Shown here one piece after another: positions 19,079 through 28,239 of a stretch of DNA of 64,000 bases (within the stretch, counting starts at the first letter, position 1; each line of letters begins with the position of its first letter). The notes below the pieces were generated by a model that was not told where the DNA came from, ran no database searches, and saw only the letters and a list, made by a program, of their open reading frames with translations. A program made the translations under genes and the position numbers. The stretch is from Symbiodinium natans (Eukaryota > Sar > Dinophyceae > Suessiales > Symbiodiniaceae), in the NCBI GenBank assembly GCA_905221605.1, contig CAJNDS010002591.1:286566-350565 (forward strand), read 5' to 3'.

Positions 19079-22000
19079 AGATGCACGGACTCCAATCTGA
19101 GGGCGACTGCCGTCATGATGGGTGAGACAGACCTGAGCAATTCCCTTCGCACGGGGCTCAGAAGCTCTCTCCAGTCCTCCCACATCGCTGTTGGAAGCTC
19201 CTTGCAAGGCTCTGACACTGGAAATCTGGGAGCTGTGCCGCGTCCCTGAGAGCAGCCAGCAGTGTACTGCTCCCAATGCTGCACCGTCTCCCCAGGCACA
19301 ACTTCGCACGCTTCTCGCTTCACACCTTGCTCCCCGCGCTGTCGAGGGTGCGGTCTCGGATGGTTCATCCGTACGTGTGTAGGTGCGTGTTTGTGCATGT
19401 GTCTGTGCGTGAGGAAAAGCGATAGAGCGAGAGACGTCCCATTGTGGATGCGTGGTCGCACAAGGTGGTGTACATGGATGTGGACGTTGTGGTCAGAGGG
19501 GATCTCGCCGAGCTCTACAATGTCCCCATGCGCTCAGCACCCAGAAATCGGAGCCACAATTGGGCGGGTGTGTTGGCTCCCGGGCGCCGGCCTTGCGCCC
19601 GCAAAGGCACCGTGAACGGAGCCCCGGGCACGGTGGCAGCCGTCCAGCGAAGCAACCAGCCTTTGCGGACCTACGTCGACGTGCTGCAGCCGGCTCGGGA
19701 CCCAGCCTCCAGCTTCTGAAGGTTCAGGAATGCCTTGCATTCTGACTGAGTGTCCTTTATTATTGTTATTAGTATTATTGTTATTATTATTGTTATTTAA
19801 TGGCTACCGCCAGTGCCGCCGACCCCTCAACCTGATGCTCCGCGCAAACCGGACAAGAACAAGGATGGCAGGCCATCTTTCGACGAATTCGCAGAGGCAG
19901 GAGGAGAGTGAGGGGTCTACGGTTTAGGGTTTAGGGTTTCGGGTTTAGGGCCTAGGGTTTAGGGCTTAGGGTTTAGGGCTTAGGGTTGAGCGTTCAGGGT
20001 TTCAAGGGCATTAGGAGGGCTTAGTCGGTAGTGTGCTGAGAGGCCATCCGCGACCGGGGCAGGGGGGGGGGGGTATATGCACTTATATATACCGGGTCCG
20101 GTATATGCTGGACCGTGGTGTGCCTACACTTCCGGGTTCGATGAAAGCTCCGGACCGTGGTTTATACATAATTATACAGAACACTAATATACCGGGTCCG
20201 GTGCATGCTGGACCGTGGTGTGCATACACTTAAGTCAGTCTTAAAGTATACAGTCATCTAGGGGGGGGGGGAGGGGGGGGGTGGGGGCGGGTGGCGGGGT
20301 GGGGGGTGGGGGGGGGTGGGGGGGTGGCGGAGTGGGGGGTTGGGGGGGGGGGTGGGGGGTGGGGGGGGGGGGGGGGGGGTGGGGGCCTTTAAATCAGTCT
20401 TTAAACCCCGGCTCCGCCCTCCCCGCTCTCACCCTTCCCATGTCCATCGCATGGCCCCCATGCCCTCGACCCCCTGGCACCCATGGCTCATGGCGTCAGT
20501 CATCTAGAGGGGGGGGGGGGGGGTGCGGGGGGGCGCGGGTGGGCGGGGTGGGGGGGTGGGGGGGGGGGGGCTGGCGGTGGGGGGGTGGGGGGGGTGGGGG
20601 GGGTGGGGTGGGGGCAGCGGGAGGGGGCAAGCGGAGGGGGCGGGCAGGTACTGGAGCATTCACAGCCAGCTGAAAGTCAGTCATGGGGGGGGGGGGGGGG
20701 TGGTTGGGGGGGGGGTTTTTGTAAAGTTCAGTTTTTTTTTAAGTCAGTCATTGATCGAGAGGGGGGAAGGGGTAGTTAAAGGGAGGGGATGAGTGGAATG
20801 GTTGGGAAAGGGTGGTTGGTGGTGGGAGGTGGGCGGACGGGCCGGGCACGGAACTGGGGACTTTGGCTGGGTCGGGGGGGACGCCGACGCCAGGGGGGGG
20901 TGGGGGGGGGGGTCGGGGGTGGCGGGTGGGGGGGGGTGGGGCGGTGGGTGGGGGGGGGGGGTGGGGGGGTGGGGGGGTGGGGGGGGGGTGGGGGGGGGGA
21001 GGGGGGGGCGCGCACCTTCCAAGTCAACTGTGAATTGGTTACAGTCATGGAGGGGGTGGGGGGGGGTGGGTGGGGGGTGGGGGGGTGGTGGGGTGGGGGG
21101 GGTGGGGGGGGGGTGGGGGGTGGGAGGAAGGGGGGTGTAGGGGGACTGGAGCCTTTGTCAGTCGGTCTATGGGGGGGGGTGGCGTGGGGGGGCGGGAAGT
21201 CAGTAAAGGGGGTGGGGTGGGGGGGGCGGGGTGGGGGGAGGGAAGGGGGGCGGGCGGGAGCGGTAGCGGGGGCGGGGGGGGGGGGGGGTGGGTGGAGGTG
21301 GGGGGTGGGTGGGGGGGGGGGTGGGGGGGTTGGGAGGGGAAGGGTCGGGGAGTGGAAGCAAGCGGAGGGGGGGGGGGGTGGCAGGGAAGGGGTTGGGGGA
21401 GCGGGAGTGGGGGAGCAAGCGGAGGGGGGCGGGCATGTATTGGAGCTCTTTGAGTCATCTGTAAGTCAGTTAGGGGGGGGCGGGGTGTGGTGGGAGGGGG
21501 GGGTGCGGGGGGGGGGTGGCGAGGGGGGGGAGGGGTGCTGGGGGGTGGGGTGGCGGGGGGGGGGGGGGCTGGGGGGGGGGTGGGGGGTGGGGGTGGGGGG
21601 GTGGGAGGGGAAGGGGGGGGGGAGCGGAGGGGCGGAGCAACGGAGGGGGCGGTCATGTACTGGCTTCAAAGGCAGTATTTGGAAAGTCAGTGATGGGCGG
21701 GGGTGGGGGGGGGTGGGGGGGGGTGGGGGCGGGGGGGTGGGGTGGGGGGTTTAAAGTCAGTCTTTAAAGTCAGTCATCTGATCGAGTGGGGAAGGGGTGG
21801 GGGAGGAGGATGGAGTGGAATGGTTGGGAAGGGTGGTTGGTGGTGGGAGGGTTAGGGGCGGGAAGGGCGGGGCACGGACTGGGGCCTTTTAAAATCAGCT
21901 TAAGGTGCGGGGTTACGCCGACGCCATGGAGTCTTCACTAGCGCCTCCCCCGCTCAAAGCTGGGGTCGGCGGATTATTACTATTATTATTCTTTCTGTAT

Positions 22001-24293
22001 TAATCCCCACCCTCGGTGTGGGGTTGTTAGATTTTAAACTCAACTCTTCTCCTCGCCCGGAACTCTTCTCCTCGCCCAGTCTACTCCTCGCTCATCCCTG
22101 GAGTGCCCAACCCCAAAGTGTCCCTGGAGTGCCCAACTCTAGAGTGTTCTTGGAGCCCAGCCCCAGAGTCTCCCTGGAGTGCCCACCCAGACCCAGAGTG
22201 TCTCCGGAGTGTCTCCTCTGGAGTGCCCAACCCCAGAGTCTACTGGAGTGCCCAACCCCAGAGTATCTCTACCAAGAGAGGGTGGGGATGTTCGAAGTAA
22301 AATTATTATTATTGCTATCATTATTATCATAATATTGTTATGATGATGATGATGATGATGATGATGAGGATGATGAAGATTGTTATTATCATCATTGGGG
22401 GTGAAGAAGCGTGCTTGCCGACAACTCCCTTCACTGTCCTATTCCTGCCAGCCTCTTCTATCAGACCCTAGGGGGGGGATATCCATGCATGCAGGCAGTG
22501 CCCAGTTGGCTGCCCAGCGAAGCGCCTTCTTTCAATGCGGCTCGCCTTTGAGCAAAATAGACCATGGCACTTCGTAGGGGCTGCGGCGTCGGAGTTCAGA
22601 TTTGGTGTTAGAGTTTTGAGACTTGCACTTTGGGGCTTCAGGGTTAAGGGATTTGGGGTTAGGGCATTGTAGGCCTGACATTGACAGCGCAGGAAGACTC
22701 GGTATTCTCGCCCCTCCGGCCCCCCCCCCCCCCCCCCCCAACCCCACCACCGCCCTGCACGCTTGTCTTTCAGAACGTGGCAAGATTCAGAACTTCGGCT
22801 GGAGTCAGGGATGTGCCTTAACACAGGCCGGCGTCATGGTCATTGACCTCGTACGCTGGAGGCAGGGCCCTGGACCTTGTGGGTTGCTCTTCGTTTAGAC
22901 TTCTTGAGTAGGGTTCTGCACGAGCGGAGTCGGCTCGCTGGTTGTCTTTGTGTCGTTTTTTGGGCCAACGGTGCTGCCGCCGTGGCGGAAAATCCGGTTC
23001 GTTGGCAGAATAACAAACCAGAAATTCTATTTCAAGATATCGTTGGTGATTGAGATGTAGGATGTTTTGCTGGTGGTACAAGTGTTGCATTTGTTGGTGG
23101 TACCTTTCAAAGCATCGGGGGAGGCGGGGTCGGGGAACAGGCCGGGTTGGAGGAGGCCTTGAACGTTTCCGTGCCGGATCATGTGAATCCTCAGGCAGCG
23201 CCAGGCGTCGCGCCTGATCGCAGAGTGGATCCAGATGAACTCGTCACGGGCCCGGATACTTTCTGTGAGTCGGCGTGGGTTGCGAAAGAGCACAGACTCT
23301 GATGACGTGGTACTACTCTCTTCAAGCCCGAAACCTAAACCCTAAACCCTGAACCCAAAACCCTAAACCATGAACAACAAACCGCTCTGAGTGGTGCCGT
23401 ATTGCAACCCAGGCGCCGGCGCCTCTGGCTGCATGGATCTCAGCCGCCCCTCCTGCTGCTGTTTCATGACGAGGCAGGGGCTCCACCGATGTCGGACCCT
23501 TCAACCTGAACTCAGCTGGGAGTTTACATATAGACCCCAAATGCAGGCCTCCCTTGTACTACGGACCCCAATAAGGTACCCCTAACTTCGGCAACCCCCA
23601 GTTGCTTAACAGCCCTAGACCCAAGCAGAATGTCCCAAGCGTTGATGCGGCAGTTCTGATCAGATTGCTACATTGTGTTTGGGTACTCCAAAGTCGTAAC
23701 CAGGACTTAAACAGCGGCCCAGTCAACTTCTTGAACCCAAAGCAGGTCGTGTCCCTACATTGGTCATGGAACGTCGACGGGCTCGGGCACCGCCTGAACT
23801 ACCCCAAGCACGTGTGGCGTTCTCAGCCCTGACCACGCTCAGCTCTCTTAGCCTGTAAGCCCTTAACCCCAAACCTGTCTAAAACCCTTACATCGCAAGC
23901 CATAACCCTTGAGAAAGGCTTGCCTTGTCGCTGAGGCTCGCAGAAGCAAAGGCAGGGCACCGTTGGGCTAGAGCGGATGGGGATCTCAAAGCTCAAAGCC
24001 TGAAGGCCCTGAACCCCCCTGGTCTTGTTCCCTCTACCTTATGTTCCTTTTTTTGGAGGGGGGGAATCTCTCCAATTATCGCGTACTTCCAGTGTAGGGC
24101 GACAGAGAGGTTGAGCATAAGTCTAGAGCAGCTCCCCCAAATCCAGGTGCTTCACTGGACAGGGCCCTTGAAGCCTTGGCGCCATCACGGCGTCAACCGC
24201 AAGCTCTGGGAGCCCCACACGCGTGAGTCAGGGGCCCATGTGGACTGTGGCTTTGCAGATTCTTTAGGGGCTGAAGCCCCTCCCGCTTGTTAA
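19079..24293 (+). CDS. Glycosyltransferase family 8 gene (multi-exon, 5' end uncertain)
   Basis: GT8 enzymes transfer sugars from nucleotide-sugar donors with retention, usually in the Golgi. Exon 19079-19121 reads CTDSNLRATAVMM and ends at GTGAGA. Exon 19260-19347 has RHNFARFSLHTLLPALSR. Exon 19426-19567 has KVVYMDVDVVVRGDLAELYN, with the metal-binding DxD at 19477-19485. The exon from 19640 has AVQRSNQPLRTYVDVLQP. Exon 22774-about 22880 has QAGVMVIDLVRW. Exon 23704-23811 has SWNVDGLGHRLNYPKH. Exon 24147-24222 has VLHWTGPLKPWRHHGVNRKL and ends at GTGAGT. Exon 24268-24293 carries the stop. Junctions 19347/19426, 19567/19640, 23811/24147 and 24222/24268 agree in phase. These are the family's ordered motifs. 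At least one exon (the DQ..LN region) and the start are not resolved. Confidence 0.85.
19752..19800. repeat. (ATT)n microsatellite
   Basis: Imperfect ATT/GTT triplets lie in a GT8 intron. A similar (ATT)n tract flanks the TIR element at 21975 and 22303. Confidence 0.9.
19814..19907 (+). CDS. EF-hand-like exon within the GT8 gene region
   Basis: Acceptor ggctaccgccag and donor GA|GTGAGG bracket a frame with DKNKDGRPSFDEFAEAGG. This fits the 12-residue EF-hand calcium loop at positions 1 (D), 3 (N), 5 (D), 6 (G) and 12 (E), followed by F. Position 8 is proline instead of the usual isoleucine/valine. It is preceded by a proline-rich segment (PPTPQPDAPRKP). It lies between GT8 exons, so it is either an inserted loop of that protein, an alternative exon, or part of a separate nested gene. 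Confidence 0.5.
20083..20235. repeat. Two copies of a ~47-bp near-palindromic repeat
   Basis: The unit TATACCGGGTCCGGT..TGCTGGACCGTGGTGTGC..ACACTT occurs at about 20085-20131 and 20187-20233, with a partial GGACCGTGG copy between. ACCGGGTCCGGT is almost self-complementary. Confidence 0.85.
20250..21770. repeat. 1.5-kb ultra-G-rich array in a GT8 intron
   Basis: The + strand is almost entirely GGGGGTGGGG-type sequence. It is punctuated about ten times by a short spacer containing AAGTCAGTCAT or CAGTCTTTAAA (for example 20395, 20496, 20675, 20735, 21045, 21157, 21461, 21685, 21757). A block of about 150 bases (GAGTGGAATGGTTGGGAA..., ACGCCGACGCCA) occurs at 20745-20898 and again at 21775-21927. 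Long glycine-rich ORFs (321 codons) here are artefacts. The strand has very strong G-quadruplex potential. Confidence 0.95.
22003..22289 (+). mobile_element. TIR-bounded minisatellite element, copy 1
   Basis: Perfect 12-bp inverted ends (ATCCCCACCCTC at 22003-22014 and its complement at 22278-22289) enclose a spacer (CAACTCTTCTCCTCGCCCGG) and about eight units of a ~25-bp minisatellite (CTGGAGTGCCCAACCCCAGAGT). An inverted second copy lies at 56516-56922. Both share GTTCGAAGTAAAA outside one end, so the true boundary may be wider. It has no coding capacity, like a MITE. It sits in an (ATT)n tract within a GT8 intron. Confidence 0.75.
22338..22380. repeat. (ATG)n microsatellite
   Basis: About thirteen ATG/AGG triplets, directly after the TIR element and an ATT-rich tract. 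Confidence 0.9.
22495..22573 (+). CDS. Possible small exon in the GT8 region
   Basis: Acceptor tgcatgcag and donor TTC|GTAGGG bracket SAQLAAQRSAFFQCGSPLSK then IDHGT. The phase does not fit the next GT8 exon, so it may be alternative or spurious. Confidence 0.3.
23027..23510 (-). CDS. Possible nested antisense gene in a GT8 intron (two exons)
   Basis: On the minus strand, exon 23510-about 23363 (VEPLPRHETAAGGAAEIHAA, WVAIRHHSERFVVH) ends at G|GTTTAGGG. After a 60-70-nt telomere-like intron ending in tcatcag, the next exon continues in phase with ESVLFRNPRRLTESIRARDE and FIWIHSAIRRDAWRCLRIHM down to a TAG at 23027. The phase match and high GC3 support minus-strand coding. A + frame across 23090-23300 is also open. 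Family not recognised. Confidence 0.4.
23518..23600. repeat. Dispersed ~80-bp repeat, copy at 23.5 kb
   Basis: GGAGTTTACATATAGACCCC is followed by GACCCCAATAAGGTACCCCTAA and GCAACCCCC. Related copies lie at 46064-46140 and 59203-59300. Confidence 0.65.
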
Positions 24294-24351
24294 ACCCCCC
24301 CCTCCCCACCCCGGCCCTAACATAAAATATCCCCCATATACTATAATAGAA

Positions 24352-24835
24352 CTATACTGGCGCCGTTGCGGTCCTTGCGAGGTATTGCCCGAAATATTCC
24401 TTCCGGGAGCATACGACGACCTGCCGACCTGATAGCTGGTTCTGCTGAGTGGCCGAGTGACTACTCTGCGTACCTAGGCATCGTCTAGCGGCATAGTCAG
24501 AGTGCTTGGCTTCGCTCCTGGGATAATGCACCTTTGCCGAGAACGCCGGCAACAAGACCCGTAGTGGAAAAAGGTGCTTCTACTGCTACTGTTGCGTGAA
24601 GATTTTGTTCAGCATTGGCTGACTCAGCTGTGGTCACTGCAGCTGTCAGGGCTCTGCCAGACTTGGGTTTAAGACCTTCTGCACCCTTTTGCAAGCAGGC
24701 TTTGCTTTCGTCGTAGCTGTAGCAAAGAGTTGTTGCATTGTGTCTTTCAAGGAAGGCTTCATGGTCACGTGCGTAGAGCAAGCACACCCATGCCTGTATA
24801 ATCGCAACAAGCTTCTTCAATTTCCCCGGCGCCAT
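24352..24835 (-). CDS. Antisense gene start, 112-codon ORF plus possible second exon
   Basis: ATG on the minus strand at 24835 opens MAPGKLKKLVAIIQAWVCLL, followed by SYDESKACLQKGAEGLKPKS, to a stop at 24497. A spliced alternative uses acceptor ttctcggcaaag and donor CTAG|GTACGC (24545-24475) and reads VHYPRSEAKHSDYAARRC. It lies convergent to the GT8 3' end, about 200 bases away. No family is recognised. A + ORF (24689-24973) overlaps. Confidence 0.4.
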
Positions 24836-25159
24836 GCCTGTTCTTCATCTTATCTGTGTCCTGCCCTGGGTGGGGAACATCTTGCAGAGGTCACTGGGCC
24901 TGCCACCGCACGGAGAGTGTGGGGGTTCAACGCCTGGGTTGTTCAGGTTGGCACAGGATTGAAGCAGAAGTGACTGAAGGGACCTCTTGAGGAATCTTCA
25001 GTGATAGGACGGTTAAATGCCCTTCCCCAACCCAGAGGCCCAGAGGCCGCAACCTGGGGCTGATGGTTCTTTTTTCGTGTTTTTTTGTTTTTTTTTTCGT
25101 ATTTTTTATTGTTTTAGTTGATATTCTCCTGTAACAGCACCATGCCCACGTGCTGCCGG

Positions 25160-25535
25160 CTGGAACCCGGCAAACGGTCAGTCAGTCAGTCGGCCTGTCT
25201 GTCTTCTTGTCTGGAGCCAGGCGGCCGGTCAGTCAGTCAGGCGGTATGTCGTTCTCTTGCTTCGAGCCAGACGGGCAGTCAGTCAGTCAGTCGGTGCGTC
25301 TGCCTGTCTGGAGCCAGGCGACCTGTCAGTCAGTCAGTCCGTCCCTGTCTGAAGCCAGGCGGCGGGTCAGTCAGTCAGTCGGCCTGTCTGTTTTCCTGTC
25401 TGGCGCCAGGCGGGCAGTCAGTCAGTCAGTTAGCCGGCTGGTCTTCCTGTCTGGAGGCGGGCGGGCAGTCAGTCAGTCAGTCGGTCTGTCTTTCCTGTCT
25501 GGGGGCGGGCAGTGAGTTAGTCGGCCTGTCTTCCG
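25160..25535. repeat. CAGTCAGTCAGT minisatellite, about eight ~50-bp units
   Basis: Each unit is (GTCA)3-4 GTCGGCCTGTCTG...CTGTCTGGAGCCAGGCGGGC with small length changes. Two + frames stay open (SVSQSVCLS... repeats), but the overlap of frames argues for non-coding. The same CAGTCAGT word punctuates the G-rich array at 20.2-21.8 kb. Confidence 0.9.
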
Positions 25536-25990
25536 TCTTGGACTCTCAAGCCCTACGACGCCCTGCAAGTGGAAGCCGCCGGCTCAAACCAGACTGTGAC
25601 TCACGCCGATCAGTGCCATGGTTGCAGAGCTTCTACGTGTTTCCAGGCCGGTTTCTCCTAAAGAGCCCAAGCCGCAACCCTATGGAATGAACTCCAAACC
25701 CTAAAGCTTCCAAACCCGATGACACCTAAATCGGGCGCAACATCTTGGGCGCAACGAGGCAGGTATGAGTGCCGTGGTGGAATGCAGGACCTCCTAACTA
25801 GATGGTACCTGGGGATATATTTGGTATATTACATTTCTCGCAATTACGTTCAAGAGGATTATACGTAGGGTTTTTTTTGCAGAGGGTTAGGGAGGCCCAG
25901 CCATGTACTTCATGACTTGAAGTGGCGGACTGCCCCACGCGTCAGCTAGCTGAGATGTCACTGTATACCGTCCTACCTCTCCTTTGACAG

Positions 25991-26300
25991 GCGACGTACT
26001 TGCCAGCCGCATCGAAGCAGCAGAAGGACGGCGAAGGCACGCGGCTCGCGAAGGTCACATTGTTTACGGGGGTATGTACACCTTAGGCCCCCCCCTAAAA
26101 AAGAACGCTCGGCCTGAACCCGTAACCCATAATTATTCCTGAACCTGAACCTTCGCCTCTACAGCGTGTTCCTGCAGGGGTTGTTCTGAAGGGCACGCGC
26201 GTACTCGCGTACTCGCGCATCCGCGAAGCTCAGGAACAGAGCGCCCTAGATGACTTCATGGCATCTTCCGTCGCGCGGCCACTTGTTTCGGAACTCCAGG
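25991..26300 (+). CDS. Two well-spliced exons, unknown protein
   Basis: Exon 25991-26071 (acceptor cctttgacag, donor GGG|GTATGT) reads KQQKDGEGTRLAKVTLFTG. Exon 26165-26300 (acceptor gcctctacag) continues in phase 0 with RVPAGVVLKGTRVLAYSRIR and SALDDFMASSVARPLVSELQ, ending near CAG|GGTGAAG. A short exon from 26464 (KTLDPERPKP, stop) may end the gene if the donor is GGG|GTAGTG at about 26315. The intron contains CCCTAAA-like words. Family not recognised. Confidence 0.6.
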
Positions 26301-26564
26301 GTGAAGGCTTTGGGGTAGTGAGGGTTTAGGGAACAGCCAACACCTTCCCGCTTGTCTCTATCGTTGTCATGGTCGCATGCTGCTTTCGAGCGCTTGTTGT
26401 GGGCTGTAGATATCTCTGCCCCTAGCAAAGCACACCAACATCATACCCGCTTCTATGCTGCAGAAAACTCTTGATCCCGAAAGGCCAAAACCCTAAGACT
26501 GAAAACGAAAGCTGCGAAGCTCAGCCAGAGATGGCCATTCAGGTACGGGTGAGCCGGAAGATGT

Positions 26565-26698
26565 ACACGCACGACTCTGGGCAGCCCAGCGGTACCCTTT
26601 TTTCCGTTTTGTTGGTTCAAGATTGCCCTTTACACGCACGACTCCGGGTAGCCCAGCAGTTCCCTTTTCCCTTTTGTTGGTTCAAGGTTCCCCTTTCA
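26565..26698. repeat. 67-bp tandem duplication
   Basis: ACACGCACGACTCTGGGCAG...TTTTGTTGGTTCAAG is repeated immediately with about 90% identity. The first copy carries a GCG|GTACCC site that reads AGCAGTTCCC in the second, so a candidate donor was lost in one copy. Confidence 0.8.
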
Positions 26699-26801
26699 AG
26701 CAACCCTGAACGCTCAACCCTAAACCCTAAACCCTGAACACTGAACCCTGAACCCTAACACTACCTATAATTTATTCTGATCTGGCTACTGGGCTACCAA
26801 G

Positions 26802-26888
26802 GACTTGAGGTACATGGTGTGCAGCGTCGGGCATCGGCTCACGCATCCTGACGTACAGCACATCGTCCAGGGTCTCATGGGGGATGGG
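26802..26888 (+). CDS. Candidate exon, unknown protein
   Basis: Acceptor ggctaccaag and donor GGG|GTTGAGGG bracket 29 codons reading DLRYMVCSVGHRLTHPDVQH then IVQGLMGDG. The donor opens directly into a TTTAGGG array. It may belong to the gene at 25991, with the intervening 500 bases spliced out. Confidence 0.5.
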
Positions 26889-26894
26889 GTTGAG

Positions 26895-26975
26895 GGTTTA
26901 GGGTTTAGGGTTTAGGGTTTAAGGTTTAAGGTTTAAGGTTTAAGGTTTAGGGTTTAGGGTTTAGAGTTTAGGGAT
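26895..26975. repeat. TTTAGGG / TTTAAGG repeat
   Basis: Four TTTAGGG units, then four TTTAAGG units, then TTTAGGG again. Another example of a variant spreading as a block. Confidence 0.9.
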
Positions 26976-27211
26976 TAGGGGAAAGGAGCAACCCAGGGAT
27001 TCCGAGGGTGCTAAACACGCAACCCTGAGCCCTCATTTTTTTGGGTTCAGGGTCTAGGGCTAGGGTTTCGGGATGCAAGACAACATCCCGCAGCATCCCA
27101 AAAATCACGCAGCCTTCTTTGGGGGGGGGGGGATGATGCATGGTGGGGGGGGGGGGGGGGGGGGGTGTAGCGTGCCGGTCATTCATGACTTGCCTTCATT
27201 CATCCAGCCTC

Positions 27212-27697
27212 GTGGACAAGTCGTGCCAGTCCACATCACAGCGCCATCTTCCTGCAGCCTTCGTGACCTATTCCGCTCGAAGCGCCTCCACCCCTCAAGT
27301 TTTCCAGCTCGACCTCATCCAAATTCTGACCGCCTCTGCCACCTCGTTTGTGTACAGACTGTACAGCCCTCAGCGTGTCCTACTGTGCATACATGTGCAT
27401 ACCTAGGCTGGGCACTCTGCTGGGAATCCTGACCTGTCAAAGACGCAACCGCATGATCACATCACAGCGCCATCTTGCTCCTGCAGCCTTGCGCGCGACC
27501 TATCCCGGTTGAAGCGCCTCCACCTCTCGACTTTTCGAGCTCGATCCCATCCGGACTTTGACTACCTCTGCCACCTCGTTCGTGTACAGACTGTACAGGC
27601 TCAGCGTGTCCTACTGTGCATACCTAGGCTGGGCACTCTGATAGGAATCCTGACCCTCGTGTCGGCTGCGGGCAAGTGTGCGAGGAAAGAAAAATAA
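27212..27697 (+). CDS. In-frame ~226-bp tandem duplication, possible coding
   Basis: After acceptor attcatccag the frame reads PRGQVVPVHITAPSSCSLRD; the second copy from 27458 reads HITAPSCSCSLARDL. Both continue with RLCHLV / YLCHLVRVQTVQ-type text. The copies differ by indels of three-base multiples, so both stay open. The product is unrecognised. An adjacent (G)n tract at 27121-27166 encodes glycines upstream. Confidence 0.4.
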
Positions 27698-27829
27698 AAA
27701 TTTGTTAAGTTTTCCTGTAACTCCGTATCAGTTTTTTGTTTTGGGGGGGGTGGGCCCTGCGGGGACCCAAGAAGGGACCCAAGCAGGGCAGCGCAGGCCC
27801 CCCCCCCCCCAACTAGAAAAACCTAGAAG

Positions 27830-28021
27830 ATGAATCTTGAATCTGTCCCCATGTCATTGCTTAAAGGCCCACAGGAGGGAGACCCAAGAACTCCCCGGGG
27901 CAACCGGCACCCCGTGAACCAACGCGGATTCCTGGCAGAACAGGGCGACCGACCCAAAGACCGGCGGAGGGTGGGAGAAACGGGCGACCGACCCAAAGAC
28001 CGGCGGAGGAGGAAGTTTTGA
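27830..28021 (+). CDS. 63-codon ORF with repeated GDRPKDRRR
   Basis: The frame starts with MNLESVPMSLLKGPQEGDPR. A 29-bp direct repeat (GGGCGACCGACCCAAAGACC...) gives two GDRPKDRRR copies before the stop. Very basic end; function unknown. Confidence 0.35.
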   Translation: MNLESVPMSLLKGPQEGDPRTPRGNRHPVNQRGFLAEQGDRPKDRRRVGETGDRPKDRRRRKF

Positions 28022-28239
28022 AAACTTGCGTTTTGCGTTGTTTATATGTCCCGTCGAGTCGGGCCTTGTTTGCTTTGTTTTAAGCGTCAAAGTGGGCAGA
28101 TTCAAAATTCCACCGAATCCCGGTGCCCTATGTTCCTTAAGTAGGCCCCCATGGCGTTCGGCTCAAAAAACATTCGGGGCACTTTCCTGCCTGGTGAGCA
28201 TCACAAGGACAAAGTCTGGATTGTGAACCCTTTAACAAC

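Noticed and set aside
20281-21754. Long glycine-rich ORFs (up to 321 codons) and antisense proline-rich ORFs
   Set aside because: They come from the G/T-only array; several frames are open at once and there is no codon structure.
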